Origin: Hypholoma sublateritium FD-334 SS-4
Taxonomy: Eukaryota; Basidiomycota; Agaricomycetes; Agaricales; Strophariaceae
Assembly (NCBI GenBank): GCA_000827495.1
Contig: KN817592.1
Coordinates: 108,177 to 172,176, forward strand
Direction: 5' to 3'
DNA length: 64,000 bases
Part shown: one piece after another, positions 23,986 to 36,117 of the stretch
Numbering within the stretch: the first letter of the stretch is position 1
Layout: each line of letters starts with the position of its first letter
Program-made: the position numbers and the translations under genes
The notes under the pieces: generated by a model
What the model was told of the DNA's origin: nothing
Database searches by the model: none
The model's input: only the letters and a program-made list of their open reading frames with translations

Positions 23986-26050
23986 AATGTCTGCACAAAT
24001 TTTTGGTGATCAGGTACGTGTCAAATGCTGCTGAACCATCAGGATGATGCTCAACGGGACGCAACCGTTAGGCGACGGAAGAAAAGGCAGAGAACGCGCG
24101 GCTTTCGTCATTCGTTGGCGCCCTGGCGCTCGGGGATCTCGTCAAATCTACTCTGGGGCCTAAAGGAATGAACAAAATTCTTCAATCAGGGTCAACAGGG
24201 GAGATCAATGTCACTAATGATGGCGCGACAATCCTGAAGGCGATCCAACTTGATAATGCAGCCGCGAAGATTCTGGTCAACATCTCAAAAGTCCAGGACG
24301 ACGAGGTTGGCGATGGCACGACAAGTGTGACTGTGCTGGCTGCAGAACTGTTGAGGGAGGCTGAGAAGTTGATCGCACAAAAGATCCACCCCCAAACCAT
24401 CGTCGAGGGGTATCGAATTGCAAGTGTGACCGCGCTGAAGGCTTTGGAGGAGGCTGCCCTTGACCACAAGTACGTTCAAGGTCGCTTTAATTTCCTTCAA
24501 TTCCCTCATTATTTTAACAGGTCTGACCCCAAACGCTTCCGCGAAGATCTTTTCAACATTGCCCGTACAACATTATCGTCGAAAGTCCTGTCTCAGGACA
24601 AGAACTACTTTGCAAACCTTGCGGTAGATGCTGTACTTCGCCTCAAGGTTTTAATTCTATTTTACACGTTCTTTCATTGAACTGACCGTATACAGGGTTC
24701 AATAGACCTCGAACACATCCAGATCATCAAAAAAGTTGGCGGCAAATTGACGGATTCCTATTTGGATGAAGGTGCACAACCTTGCTCTATATTTCTACTT
24801 CTTTTAAACTAACGCATTCGTCTAGGCTTCATCTTAGACAAAGTCATCGCCACCAACTCTCCTAAACGACTCGAAAACGTTAAAATTCTCATCGCTAACA
24901 CATGTATGCTTGTAGTTAACAAACATCAAAGCAGCCTATTCACTTACACTCTTTCTAGCCATGGATACAGATAAAATCAAGATTTTCGGAGCCCGAGTAA
25001 AGGTCGACAGCACCGGAAAATTGGCCGAACTTGAACGAGCGGAACGAGTGCGTGCAATCGTTCTATGTTCCTATTTACCACTGACGTAAACGACAGGAAA
25101 AAATGAAAGCCAAGGTCGAGGCCATTGCTGCTCATGGTATCAACTGCTTTGTCAACAGACAACTCATTTACAATTACCCTGAATCACTTCTTACGGAGAA
25201 AGGTATCATGGTGATCGAGCACGCAGACTTCGAAGGTGTGGAGAGACTATCTCTTGTAACTGGTGGCGAGATTGCAAGCACATTCGAAAGACCCGACCTT
25301 GTTAAGCTGGGACATTGTGATGTCATCGAGGAAATCATGATTGGCGAGGACAAGGTGTGTGCAATGTAAATCTTCGCAATTGGAAATTATCTCAACCTTC
25401 CTTCATCTGGTAGCTTATCAAGTTTTCTGGTGTCGCTGCCGGTGAAGCATGCACAGTAGTGTTACGTGGATCGACAAACCAAATGGTTGACGAAGCTGAG
25501 CGATCTCTGCACGATGCGCTATCAGTACTTTCACAGACAGTCAAAGAGACTCGCATCGTACTTGGAGGAGGATGTTCTGAGATGTTGATGGCCTGTGCCG
25601 TGGAGACCGTGGCCCAAAATATCGAGGGCAAGAAGGTCCTGGCCGTCGAGGCGTTCGCACGAGCACTCCGACAGATCCCCATCATCCTTGCTGATAATGC
25701 AGGTTACGATTCGTCTGACTTGGTGACGAGGCTGCGTGCTGCGCACTATGGCGGCCAATCAGATGCCGGTCTTGGTGAGTTCTCAATATGTTAATCTTAA
25801 AAGTGGGCTTCTTTACTGACTGTAATCGGGTGTATAGACATGGAGCAGGGATCTATTGGGTCGATGAGGAAGCTTGGTGTCACTGAGAGTTACAAACTGA
25901 AGCGACAGGTTGTACTGAGTGCTAGCGAAGCTGCGGAGATGATCATTCGGTGCGTGCTCCTATTTTTCTTGGTTCAATCATGGCTGATACAACTTTGGCA
26001 GTGTTGATGATATCCTACGAGCCGCACCTCGTAGACGTGAAGCTGTGTAG
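23986..26050 (+). CDS. CCT2, beta subunit of the TRiC/CCT chaperonin
   Basis: This is one of eight subunits of the cytosolic ring chaperonin that folds actin, tubulin and other proteins with ATP. The product has about 525 residues, the usual length. The first exon is MSAQIFGDQ (start 23986), followed by a 70-nt intron. Group II chaperonin signatures are intact: [14 protein letters not shown] near residue 40, [12 protein letters not shown], and [20 protein letters not shown] with the catalytic Asp. The later GGGCSEM and the ATP-site [13 protein letters not shown] also match. The apical part has [19 protein letters not shown] and [17 protein letters not shown], which fit the beta subunit rather than other CCT members. 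About nine introns are visible; the stop is at 26048-26050. Confidence 0.96.
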
Positions 26051-26245
26051 AATGCTGCTATCGTTACCTCCAGACTACAAACAAAATGGAAATCCGTGCA
26101 TCCAGAACTTTTGAGATGAGAACGGCTAAATGAACCTTTTTTGGGTGATCAGTGTCAAGGCTTCATGCAAATCTCACTATTATTCTGGCTTTCCAGATAC
26201 TGGTTATCTTAGATTTATGCGAAACATAATATCTACTTCGAGTAG

Positions 26246-26703
26246 ATGCGCCCCTTATCTTTACTCCCGCGCAACTAGAACGCGACATTCCCAGCCCACG
26301 CAATTCAAATTCAGGGGAAATTCCCTTCAGTTTTTCTACCTTAGAGAGCAACAGAAACTCTGGTGTGGGAGGTGAAATTGATTCAGATGAGATTGTTCGA
26401 AGGCGCTCGATAGTGATGGAAATCATACGTGCCATACAACGATGGTTAAAACTTGATAAACTCGATCTGAAGGATATCCAGACTCGATGGTTTGTAAGGT
26501 TCCTATCTTGACACAATATACACCCATGCAATGTGTAGCATTCATACCTATTCCCTGATTTTATCGGCAGGTCGACTACGCGTTCAGTTGATTGCGTAAA
26601 TTTATTACGACGAAGGCTGTTCAGACTTCGGCGAAGGCACGCCTCTTTCCGGATTTCCATTTTAGGACGACACGTCAATACACCACTAAGTGCCAACGTT
26701 TAG
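26246..26703 (+). CDS. Unrecognised small spliced ORF between CCT2 and PMT
   Basis: A plus-strand open frame reads APLIFTPAQLERDIPSPRNS, a Ser/Asn-rich linker, then GGEIDSDEIVRRRSIVMEII and AIQRWLKLDKLDLKDIQTRW. An intron with donor GTTTGT (about 26491) and acceptor CGGCAG (about 26570) joins it in phase to a basic tail, STTRSVDCVNLLRRRLFR and onward, ending at the TAG at 26701-26703. The amphipathic charged middle suggests a coiled-coil helix. The 5' end is unresolved: there is no ATG in frame near the beginning. However, a frame starting at 26217 (MRNIISTSSRCAPYLYSRAT) looks like a mitochondrial presequence and could be joined by a splice I cannot place. The stop is only about 45 bp before the PMT start codon, so the mRNAs may overlap. 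I do not recognise a family. Confidence 0.4.
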
Positions 26704-26747
26704 CTCACCTTCTTTACCACTCCTTCATCGTCTATCACGGAGAGTCC

Positions 26748-29700
26748 ATGTCGGGCAACTTCAGGGCCAGGCGTCCGGCCTCACCACCTCCAGGGGTGTC
26801 ATACTCTTCACAACGATTTCCACATCCCCGGGACGAACATTTGGACGCAGATGAGCGACGCGCAGCAGCATCGAAGGGATTCGCCCCAGGGAGAACGAAG
26901 AGCTTTCCATCAGGCGGCTTGGATATAACTTCGGGAGAATGGAAATTGCTGTTTCTCATAGTGCTGGTTGCTTCTGGCGTGCGGCTCTTCCGGTTATCGA
27001 AACCCAATAGCGTTGTGTATGTGTTAGCTTGATCTATCCATTGTGTAGCATCTGAGCGTTTTCCTCAGCTTTGACGAAGTCCACTTCGGAAAGTTCGCTT
27101 CAAGATATATCAAAACGCAATACTTTGTAGATGTACATCCTCCGTTGGCTAAACTTCTCATTACGCTGTCGGCCTTTATCTTCGGCTACGATGGACAGTT
27201 TGAGTTCAAGGATATTGGAAAGTGAGTTTCATTCAAATTTCTAACCTTCTTAGTCTAATTTCTTCAGAATATACGAACATGTACCATATGTCGCTATGCG
27301 TATGCTGCCAGCAACGTTGGGCGTCGCTACCGTCCCTCTCGCCTACCTCACGCTTCGCGCACTTGACTGTCGCGCAACTACCGCTCTTTTGGCTTCTCTT
27401 TTCATCACATTCGAGAACGGGATGGTTACGCAATCGCGGCATATCCTCCTCGACTCCCCTCTTATCTTCTTCACGGCGTTAACTACGTTTTTTTGGTGCG
27501 GATTCTGCAACGAAGACAAGCACAAGCCCTTTACGTCATCATGGTGGACTTGGCTCACACTGTCTGGCCTATCTCTCGGCGCTGTCGTCAGTTGTAAATG
27601 GGTTGGGCTATTTACAATTGCCACTGTCGGTGTGAGCACCCTCTTCCAACTTTGGGGCCTACTGGGCGACCTGCGTGTTCCACCTCGCCTGTTCATCCGC
27701 CACTTCTACGCTAGAGCGCTATGCTTGATTGTGGTACCCATTATCTTCTATATGGCCATGTTCCAGATTCACTTCCTGATCCTTGAGAATTCGGGAGAGG
27801 GTGATGGTTTCATGAGCTCGGAGTTCCAACACACTCTAGGTGGACGTGGCATGGCCGATACTTTCGCCGGTATGTTCCATCACTTTCGGGGTGCTTTGTT
27901 TTCCTCAGTTTAATCCGTAGATGTTGCTGTTGGATCTACTATTACACTCCGTCATGTCAATACGCAGGGCGGGTACCTGCACTCTCATGCTCACAATTAC
28001 CCTGGCGGCAGCAAGCGTTCGTTTCTGTCTCCTTTTTCATTGAAGTCCAATCTCACATTCTTCACAGAACAACAAATAACTCTCTACCCTCACCGAGATT
28101 CTAATAACGACTGGCGCATCTTAAACGCCACAGTCGACGGAGACCAACACTTTGATTGGGCGAATGAGGACCTCGTCTACATCACTCCCGACATGCGCAT
28201 CAAGCTTCGACACATTATCACCGAAAAACACCTTCATTCGCACGACCACAGGCCTCCCGTCTCAGATGTCGACTTCCAAAACGAGGTCTCAGCATACGGC
28301 TTACCCGGTTTCATGGGCGACGCCAACGACGACTGGTTTGTCGAGATTGAACATGGAGACAAGCGGGATAGGGAGTCGACCAAGCGCCTGAGGACACTGC
28401 GGACCACCTTCAGGCTGCGCCATGTTCTGACGGGTTGTTACCTCTTTTCGCACAAGGTAAAGCTTCCCGAGTGGGGCTTTGAGCAACAGGAAGTCACATG
28501 TAACAAGAATGCCGTGAAGGCTAATTCACTGTGGTTTATCGAGACTTCGACCCATCCTAAATGTACGTGCCCCCCTCTACTGATTGAGTTTATACAATTA
28601 ACTGCTCCTTTGTATCAGTACCTGAGACGGCGACCAAGGTGAACTACAAGCTCCCAGGCTTCTTTGCCAAGTTCTGGGAACTGCAGCAAGTTATGTGGAC
28701 AACCAATGCTGGACTGACTGACCGCCACACCTATGACTCGCGCCCAGAATCGTGGCCTCTGCTTCGCCGCGGTATAGTGAGTGTGTATGTATCCCTCCCG
28801 GGGTACTTGCTGATACGTTGCCTATAAGAACTTCTGGGTGAAAGACAACCGTCAAATTTACCTCATTGGTAACCCTATGGTGTGGTATCTGAGCACTCTT
28901 TCCATCGTAGCCTATGCAGTCGTTCGCGGACTCCTCATCCTTCGTGCGAAGAGGGGCTTCAGAGATTTCGACAATAGTGCGTATGCCATGCTATCTTGGG
29001 GAACTTTCAACTAATTTGCACACTGTCTATCTAGCCAAAGTGGTCAAATACGACACCCTCTGTGGGTTCCTCTTCATCGGCTGGGTACTGCACTACGCAC
29101 CGTTCTTCCTGATGGGCCGCCAGCTTTTCCTGCACCACTACTTCCCCGCTCTGTACTTCGCGATCCTGCTGTCGTGCTCGATCTTCGACCTTATCACGTC
29201 GACGCTGCGCCCGCGGGTGCGACTCCAGATCGCCGCCGTCCTTGTTGTCCTCGCCATCTGGAACTTCCAGCATCTTAGCCCACTGGCTTACGGCGGCCCC
29301 TGGACGAAGACCAAGTGCCTGAATGCGAAATGGCTCAAGACATGGGACTTCTCATGGTGAGCTCCTTTGAATATTAATTCAACAATCAGGTTGTTTACAA
29401 TTTTCTTTCTATCCAGTACCAGCTTCCATGATCAAGTAAGCTAGATATTGCTTTTTTGAATTGGGGATCCGTCTGACACAGCCTTTCTAGTACTCTCAAT
29501 ATGACACTGGCCTCGGCGCTGCCACCCCGACCAACTCCGCCGTACCCGTCTCGACCGTGGGCGGAGATGGGCGCGCACCTATCGCCGTCGTGGACCACGC
29601 CCCGCCAGTTCATGACCAAGGCGAGACGACGGAGTCTGCAATTCTCGGCATGCCCGAGCCCGGGCACGACATCTTCGGCTCAGCGCCCGTGAAGGATATC

Positions 29701-30012
29701 AAGAGCGACGCGCAGGTCGCGGCGGACCCTGAGCCCTTGCGTGAGGAGAAGGAGATTAGCTCAGTCGGAGGCGAGGCGCTGACGACGACGAAGGTGACGC
29801 AGCCAGAAGCCGCGGCGGATAACCAGGGTGTGCAGGACGTTGCGCAGGGTGCGGCGGCGGTGTCAGAATCGGAGAAGGCGCCGACTGTGGAAGGGTCGCC
29901 CACGAGCGGTGCGGATGCCGCAGCAGCAGCCGCCTCCAAAGCGGGCCCCATGGGCGAGGCGGAGGTGGAGGCTGCGAAGGCTGCCGAGGAGCTGTTCCCA
30001 GAGGCTATCTAA
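26748..30012 (+). CDS. Protein O-mannosyltransferase (PMT family, GT39)
   Basis: This ER membrane enzyme moves mannose from dolichyl-phosphate-mannose to Ser/Thr of secretory proteins. The product is about 930 residues. The N-terminus is a cytosolic Pro/Arg-rich stretch, then the first helix LLFLIVLVASGVRLF and the lumenal loop with catalytic Asp-Glu in FDEVHFGKFASRYI and DVHPPLAKLLI. Several helices follow, then the MIR domain (RHVNTQGGYLHSHAHNYPGG, LPGFMGDANDDWFVEIEH, TGCYLFSHKVKLPEWGFEQQ). Next is a C-terminal helix bundle with LHYAPFFLMGRQLFLHHYFP. About ten introns were placed. An unusual extra is the roughly 170-residue Ala/Glu/Val-rich hydrophilic tail after the last helix (from about 29490). 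I did not resolve the PMT1, PMT2 or PMT4 subfamily with certainty. Confidence 0.94.
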
Positions 30013-31816
30013 AAGTAATTTGTACAAGGGTTATTGGGTGGCTAGTATACATACGATATGTTAACACGGACTGCATTGCGTTATACGTTAGTATTATTTA
30101 TATATATACGACGCCATTTTTTGGGCGTATCACACGAGCTGCGGTGGACATGCGGGAGAGAGAGAACTGTTTGACATGCATGGTTGACGGTTACCCCAAT
30201 CCTCTTCAATACTCGTCACAGACGAGGCGACCGTTCGTCGCGGCCCGTGATGTTATCACGTTTAAACGTTTAAACATAAATGTGAGGGACCATACGATAC
30301 CACCGTGCTTGACTTATCTCTTCCTAGATTTTCGTCAAGTCTCGCCCAAAATGGCTTAGGCGCTTGCCCTATCTGCATGCGCTTGATATGTTTTCTTGGA
30401 AAAACATGGGCTTGCAAATATCACGCCATCACAGAATTGGAATTTCAAGCTCCATAGAAGATAGCGCAGTTAATTGTCGCGGCCTGTTTTGGAAACCATG
30501 TAGCAAACGGAAAGGCGATTGGACTCTGGCGAGGGCGAGGGCCGTTGACCGGGAACGGACGACAGCGGACGACGCAGCATACATACCAGCGGCAGACAAT
30601 TGAGCGCTGCCAGAGGGGACCTGAGGTGCCTGGGATGCCATTTTCCCATGATGCACGATGCACGGTGTATGTCATTGCCTGATGAAGACCACCGCAAATT
30701 TAAATAACCCAAGTAGAACGAATTTGTACAATTCTAGAAAAAATCATGCGAAACTTCGTTAAATCTCAGGCTGGAGTCTGGACGTCGAAGACAAAGACCG
30801 ACGGACGCAAGTGCAATACTGTGCCATGCCACAAAATCTGCTCGTATATATGCATCAATAATTAATACCGGCTATGCAGTAGCAAACCCCGCACAACCAC
30901 TTCAGGTTAGTTTGCCAAAGCTTGAGTGTATTCCTCACAGCTGCTTGATGGCGGGAAAAGCTTCCGCGCCCACTTATTGAAGTTATTCACAACCATGTGT
31001 CTCCCCATGTACCCCCAAAAACAGTTGTAGACGCCCTGCGACGGGCGTCACCCAAACGTTGTTCAGGGGAGCAAATCTTCAACATAAGACTACCGAAAGA
31101 TGAAACAGGACTAATACCGTCGCTGCGATTCGCGAATTGCGAAGTTAGGAAGAGGTGGGCCGAAGCCGGTGCACGGTGGCCGTGGCAAGTGCCATTTTCT
31201 CTTGATTTTCTCAGAAGGAAGCGGAAGTTGAGCGGGCCGTCGGCTCGGGGGATTGTGGTCGGTCCAAAACTTAAATCCACTGTGAATAATTAAATTTTGA
31301 AAGCAGGTGATTGAGATCTTTCCCAAATCTCTCCGCTTGTGCTTTAGATGCGTATATCCCATCGTCAGGAGACTGGCTCGAATTTTGGTGAGCCGTACCA
31401 AGGGATATTCCACTGGAGTACTTACCAGGAAGGAGAATGGATGGACTGCACAGTGGAGCTCATACAGGACCCGATCTACGTAAATTAATACGAACATGGT
31501 AACACTGCCAGAATAAGGGCACCAGTGATCGAGATTCGACAACCAATAAACGTTAAACGTTAAACGGGTATAATAGATGCTTGTGCGACCACTCGAATTT
31601 GTGCCAAGACTGACATATGTCCAATGGCTCGTCACTTGTTCCAGAAAGCTGAAAATATGCATGTCATCGTTGACGTTGAACGCTGAGTATGAATGCTATT
31701 CTACTTTTAACTTCCGAGCATAACTTATATACCGCCAATCTTTTAACCAGCCTACGGACAACCGACGGAAGCGAAAGGCCCTTGTCCCCTTGCTCGACGC
31801 TCTCAACGTCTTTGGA
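30013..31816. other. 1.8-kb spacer with orphan ORFs and palindromic motifs
   Basis: Nothing here is a confident gene. A minus-strand stretch at about 30586-30642 reads MASQAPQVPSGSAQLSAAG followed by a GTATGT donor. It looks like a lone first exon, with a TATTTAAAT element upstream, but no continuation was found. An open minus frame of 183 codons (31111-31662) contains a possible membrane helix but shows no family resemblance. CGTTTAAACG-type motifs lie at 30258-30280 and 31546-31568. Confidence 0.4.
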
Positions 31817-33525
31817 ATGTCGTCCGCAGAACTTGATGCTCTTGCTCTTGGAGCGCGTCATCTGTGAGTTCTCTGAGCAACTAGAGTATGTTGCATCGTT
31901 GACGTCTTCCTAGTTTGGCTGGAAAATATTTCCAGTTGGCTGCGTTTGTCATGCTGATTTATGATCACAGTATGTCTCCTCTATGTTGATACGAAGGCAT
32001 GAAACTGAAATACCATCAGTGTTAACCCTGTCGGACGAGGTGCATAATCCATGGACAGCCTGACTCTGCCGATCTCACTCTCGGGAAATATCCTAGGTCG
32101 ATAAGATTTGGAGTAGGAAGTTTTCAGGGGTGACGATTCTGTTTCTGTTAAATCGCTACGTCACTCCTCTCCAGTTTATCATCATACTCGATGGTACGTG
32201 TATTTTGAATACAAGTAATTCATTTATTGATTCTTGTATACCTTTTCAACCCAGCTTTCCACGATCCACGATGGACAAAATATGCGTCAGCTCATTTTCC
32301 TCGTCGCAATATCTCTAAGCTGACAATCCCTTGCGCTGTGCATTACAGCTGCTCCCATTTCGCGATATTTGAAGGCGCCAGTACAGTTGCGTTGATTGCG
32401 AGTAAGTTAGCTTCTACTTGAGAATCTTCGAGCCTGACTAAATATCTCGACATTTTTGTCAGTTTGCCAATGCAAGCTATCTATATCTCGGTCTGCTGCA
32501 TAAATCTTACCACCTCTCAGCTATCATGATTCTCCGCGTCTACGCCCTTTATCGTCGATCTCTGTACATCTTGATTTTCTTGATGGTATTGTGGGGGGCA
32601 CAGATTGTCACTTCAGCAGTGGGGCTTCACACCGGATTCAGTAAGAGACATAGCCTATTTTCTTCAATTTTGATTGATCCGGATATTACAGTGGTGGCAT
32701 TACCTCCGGTACTGACTGGTATTACCGCCTCCTGCTATCGCCTTTGCTGTCGAATCTAACGCACTATGTAATTCTTACAGGTTGTATCTTAACGGGAGAT
32801 AGTCCAATATTTCGTACGTTGTTTGCAAGACTGAGGGGATACAGAATTCATAGCTGATTTGACCCTATCCTCCAGCCCTTGTATGGGTCGGTCCTCTGGT
32901 GACGGATACAATCATCTTTGGCCTCACTGTATGGCGCACCCGGATGTATCTCCTTACTTCTAGAAAAACACAGTCAGTTCATTTTCATTTTCGAACCAGA
33001 GTACAATCTAAAAGGGCAGGCCCAGCACCATACACGTCTTCATTCGAGACGGAGCAGCCTATTTTTTGGTCATCTTTATGGCCAATCTCATAAACACTCT
33101 TTTTTTCTTCGTGAGTTACATATACTTCAATTTCCTGAATCAACTCAAAGATTTACTTTCCTTTTTAGCTTGCTGACAGTGATCTCAAAGCAATCGGAGC
33201 CTCTTTCAGCCAGCTGATTACAGCAGTAATGGTATCGCGTATCGTGCTCAATCTTCGCTCCAGTAATTCGTGGAAACAATTCGGGGACACCAGTGCCGGC
33301 GCGTCTCTGGGGTCTCGCAACGAAAGAAGAGAAAAGGGGAGGAGCCTTCAACCATCATTTCTGACGCGCACGATCTGCGACCTTGAGGATTCGGAAGATG
33401 CAGAGGGCTCAGAGGGCCGTGTTCAAGTTGACGATGTCGGCAAGGACTCTACCGATAAATCCACGATCCCTTTGTCAAGTATGTCAATAAGACGTAAACT
33501 CGATTCTATACCCTGTGATGTTTGA
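31817..33525 (+). CDS. DUF6533-type seven-helix membrane protein
   Basis: This is a member of a large agaricomycete family of unknown function with seven membrane helices. I chose ATG 31817 because its exon (MSSAELDALALGARHL) joins in phase through a 50-nt intron to LAGKYFQLAAFVMLIYDH, the family's first helix. Then come MLTLSDEVDKIWSRKFSGVT and ILFLLNRYVTPLQFIIIL (the DUF6533 core), a soluble loop ending HFAIFEGASTVALIA, TIMILRVYALYRRSLYILIF and later helices. VTDTIIFGLTVWRTRMYLL and STIHVFIRDGAAYFLVIFMA match the family's usual late helices (the RDG motif). The C-terminal tail is hydrophilic, acidic and Ser-rich, ending at 33525. About ten introns were needed. These proteins resemble fungal GPCR-like molecules, but the ligand and partners are unknown. 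Confidence 0.85.
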
Positions 33526-34030
33526 CACGAGCTGTACATATTACTATACCCTCCATTTATAATGGGACATACATTCGTTGAACATTTGACAGGACCAGAA
33601 CTTATAAGGCAGTGACATAGCCTAATCGGGACTGCCTCGGCGCTCAGATTTTGTACACAAGACGAAGAGTAATTTGAGAGTAAGTGATTGCAGGATGTTT
33701 GATCACACTGATAAAGAATTCGGGGTAATCCGTCAACGAGAATAATTTCGCTGCCTACAGTATTGGATAAATTCCAAGTGTCTGACGAGGCTTTTGATGG
33801 TAGGTCCCTTGAACCTATGTACATACCTGAAAAAGTAACTTGCTATTGTCCTTTCCATCTTCAATTTGACAACTCGGTACTGTGCATCACGAATGAAGAC
33901 GAGATTGAACACACTCCCTACTATTGAGAAGTCATATCAGAGCTTGAAGGCACGTCCGATGTGTCGTCTTCAAACTGGGCGCCAGTGGTGCATCAAAACA
34001 TAAGTTGAGTTCCTGATATCAACAAGGCCA
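33526..34030. other. Convergent spacer between the DUF6533 and HET genes
   Basis: This is the 3' region of two convergent genes. A minus-strand frame (33423-33824) overlaps the DUF6533 3' end and has no recognisable content. Confidence 0.4.
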
Positions 34031-36117
34031 CTACAGATATAGTGTACGCAAGGTAATCCCATGCCTCCGCAATTCACTTATCGGTATCTGTAACAATCCG
34101 CTTCCTAACTGCTTGAGATCGAAGACAATACCGCGTTTTATTGCTATTCGATTGGTGGTTATTTCTTCTGGAATGATTCCATAAGCGGGTGGAGGGACCA
34201 ATTGAAATGGCACGGCATAGCAGACGCTTTGGGCTGGTAGGTGAATGACAGATGAAGTTTCCGAGAAGTTCATGACCCCGAAAGTCACCACATTGTGGGA
34301 TTGCCCACTCTGGCTCCTGGTGCGGTCAAAGATGGACCTCTCAAGAATGGCATAATTCTTGCGCGACGTAATATTGTTTGGATACAATAGATCGATGTCA
34401 GTGGCTGTAGCATAGTAGTTTCCAACAGGATTGGGTGTGTGCGGCAGCTGGTAGTCCGTTGGTATACCGGGCATTAGAAGCACCGGAAGGTGTAGCCCGA
34501 GATGTGTAAGAATGAGCGGCTTGGTGGGACGATACCAGTGTACTTCTGTGCTTGTGCGCCAAGTGTATTGTTTCGGGCTCCGTGGGATAAGCGTACTAGT
34601 ATGAGCGATGGTGCTGGGCTTTGGAAATTCGAAGCCGTAACCCCAATTCATGATATCCAGTAGACCGAGTGTATTTGTGCTCAGAATTGCCTGTGCCAGT
34701 CGAAAGAATGCCTGTCCAGCGCCTTCCCCGTACGCGATCGAAATGCTAACGCCGAAGATTCCCATCAAAGAATATGCACAATCTTCAGCGCGAGTTACTT
34801 CGCGAGAGGCTGCCCATTGCATTCGGCGAGATATGGGGATGTTCCATAGCTGCTGGTCGAGTTCTTTCTTGGTGATACCGGCAGCGGTCTGAATTACGTC
34901 GAGGATCGAGTCGTTTATCTTATCATTTCCAGTGCCAGGCACAAGTTGCTGCCAGTGACTCCCGTAGAATTTGATGGTCGTCGGTGCGAGAAGTTCTTGC
35001 AACGTCCAACCTCGAGTAAACCACGAATCTTTCCGCATATTCTGGAGAGATGTAGTTTCCGCAAGGAACGTTACACATATGTGAGAGAACCGATACCACC
35101 TGAACATAGAACGGATTGATTCGTCGAGCTCAGAGCTGCTTTCTTTATTGATGCAAATTGTGTCCATCCATCCCAAAGTCACTTGGTATTCCGTGGCCGC
35201 GATTTTACAGAAATTGGTGAGCTTTTTATATCCTGCAGAATGCATGTCGAAGTTGCCGCTCTTCCACTTGTCGTAAGTCACTTCGCCCGATGCATCATGG
35301 AGCCATGTGTGTGATAAGACAGCATACCGGCCATATGGTGACAGAAAGGCTCGGATGGCTAACCTTTCGGGAGTCCCTGCAGCGGTTTTGTGTTTTGAAC
35401 TGTCTCCCTGGAAATTGTCCGCCGTAAAGCGGCGAATGTCGGATTTGACCTTGTCTTCGTCGAAATCTCTTTCAATTGCCGTTGATATGAGTTGCCATAT
35501 TTCACTCCTCTCCATAAGTTTGAGTTCGGAGCCGTTAGATTTGAACCCCAATAGCCGAATAGGCATCTGATTGAATACTTGATAGTGCATAGTGTCTAGC
35601 GCAAGTTGAAGCAAAGGCGGCTTCCTCGCGGAAATAACTGCATATTGTAATTTCTAAGGTCAGTATACATGCATTCAGTGGGATTCAGTCAGCGGAAAGG
35701 CAGCACACCTTGACTCTGAAACTGCACAGGAGCGTGGGCTGCAGGCCGCGCAAGGGCTGTAACAAAGTGGCTTAGGGCAGAAATGAGCTGTTGGGCTTCA
35801 TGCTGCAAGTTCGAATAATTGTTGCCGTCTACAAAATATGCTGGTTCATTTGGGGTGCCCACAGAGCAATTTACTCAAGCTTCACCATCGTGATAGTTTT
35901 TTGTATTCGAACCTTTGAATGTCACAGTCAGGAAGCGATGGCGAATGGAAGACATGTAATGTTCTCACCTGCCACTGAAGGCGGAGAATGGACCTGCACA
36001 ATTGGGGTGATAAAGTTTTGGAGAGCCTCGATAAGCGTTTGGGCACACTGGGCACCTCCAGGATTTATTTGAGCTGAATATCAGAATAAAACCATAAATT
36101 CATGCATCATGCATCAG
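34031..36117 (-). CDS. HET-domain protein (heterokaryon incompatibility type)
   Basis: HET-domain proteins trigger a cell-death reaction when unlike fungal hyphae fuse. The main exon codes for about 520 residues. It has the three typical blocks: YAVLSHTWLHDASGEVTYDK, LGWMDTICINKESSSELDES with SMFRWYRFSHICVTFLAE, and WFTRGWTLQELLAP. It continues RAEDCAYSLMGIFGVSISIA and YGEGAGQAFFRLAQAIL, as in HET-E-like N-terminal regions. No NACHT or WD40 part follows; after the HET domain there are about 200 residues of unknown type. Upstream, two small exons join in phase (donor GTGAGA near 35966 to acceptor TTGTAG near 35830; donor GTGTGC near 35711 to acceptor TGCAG near 35637). They add an N-terminal extension with two similar helices, QTLIEALQNFITPIV and QQLISALSHFVTALA. 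The first exon and start codon were not found, so the 5' end is uncertain. Confidence 0.88.

Noticed and set aside
31111..31662. 183-codon minus-strand frame as a membrane protein gene
   Set aside because: No family resemblance, no matching splice sites and AT-rich flanks. It is kept only as an orphan ORF in the spacer note.
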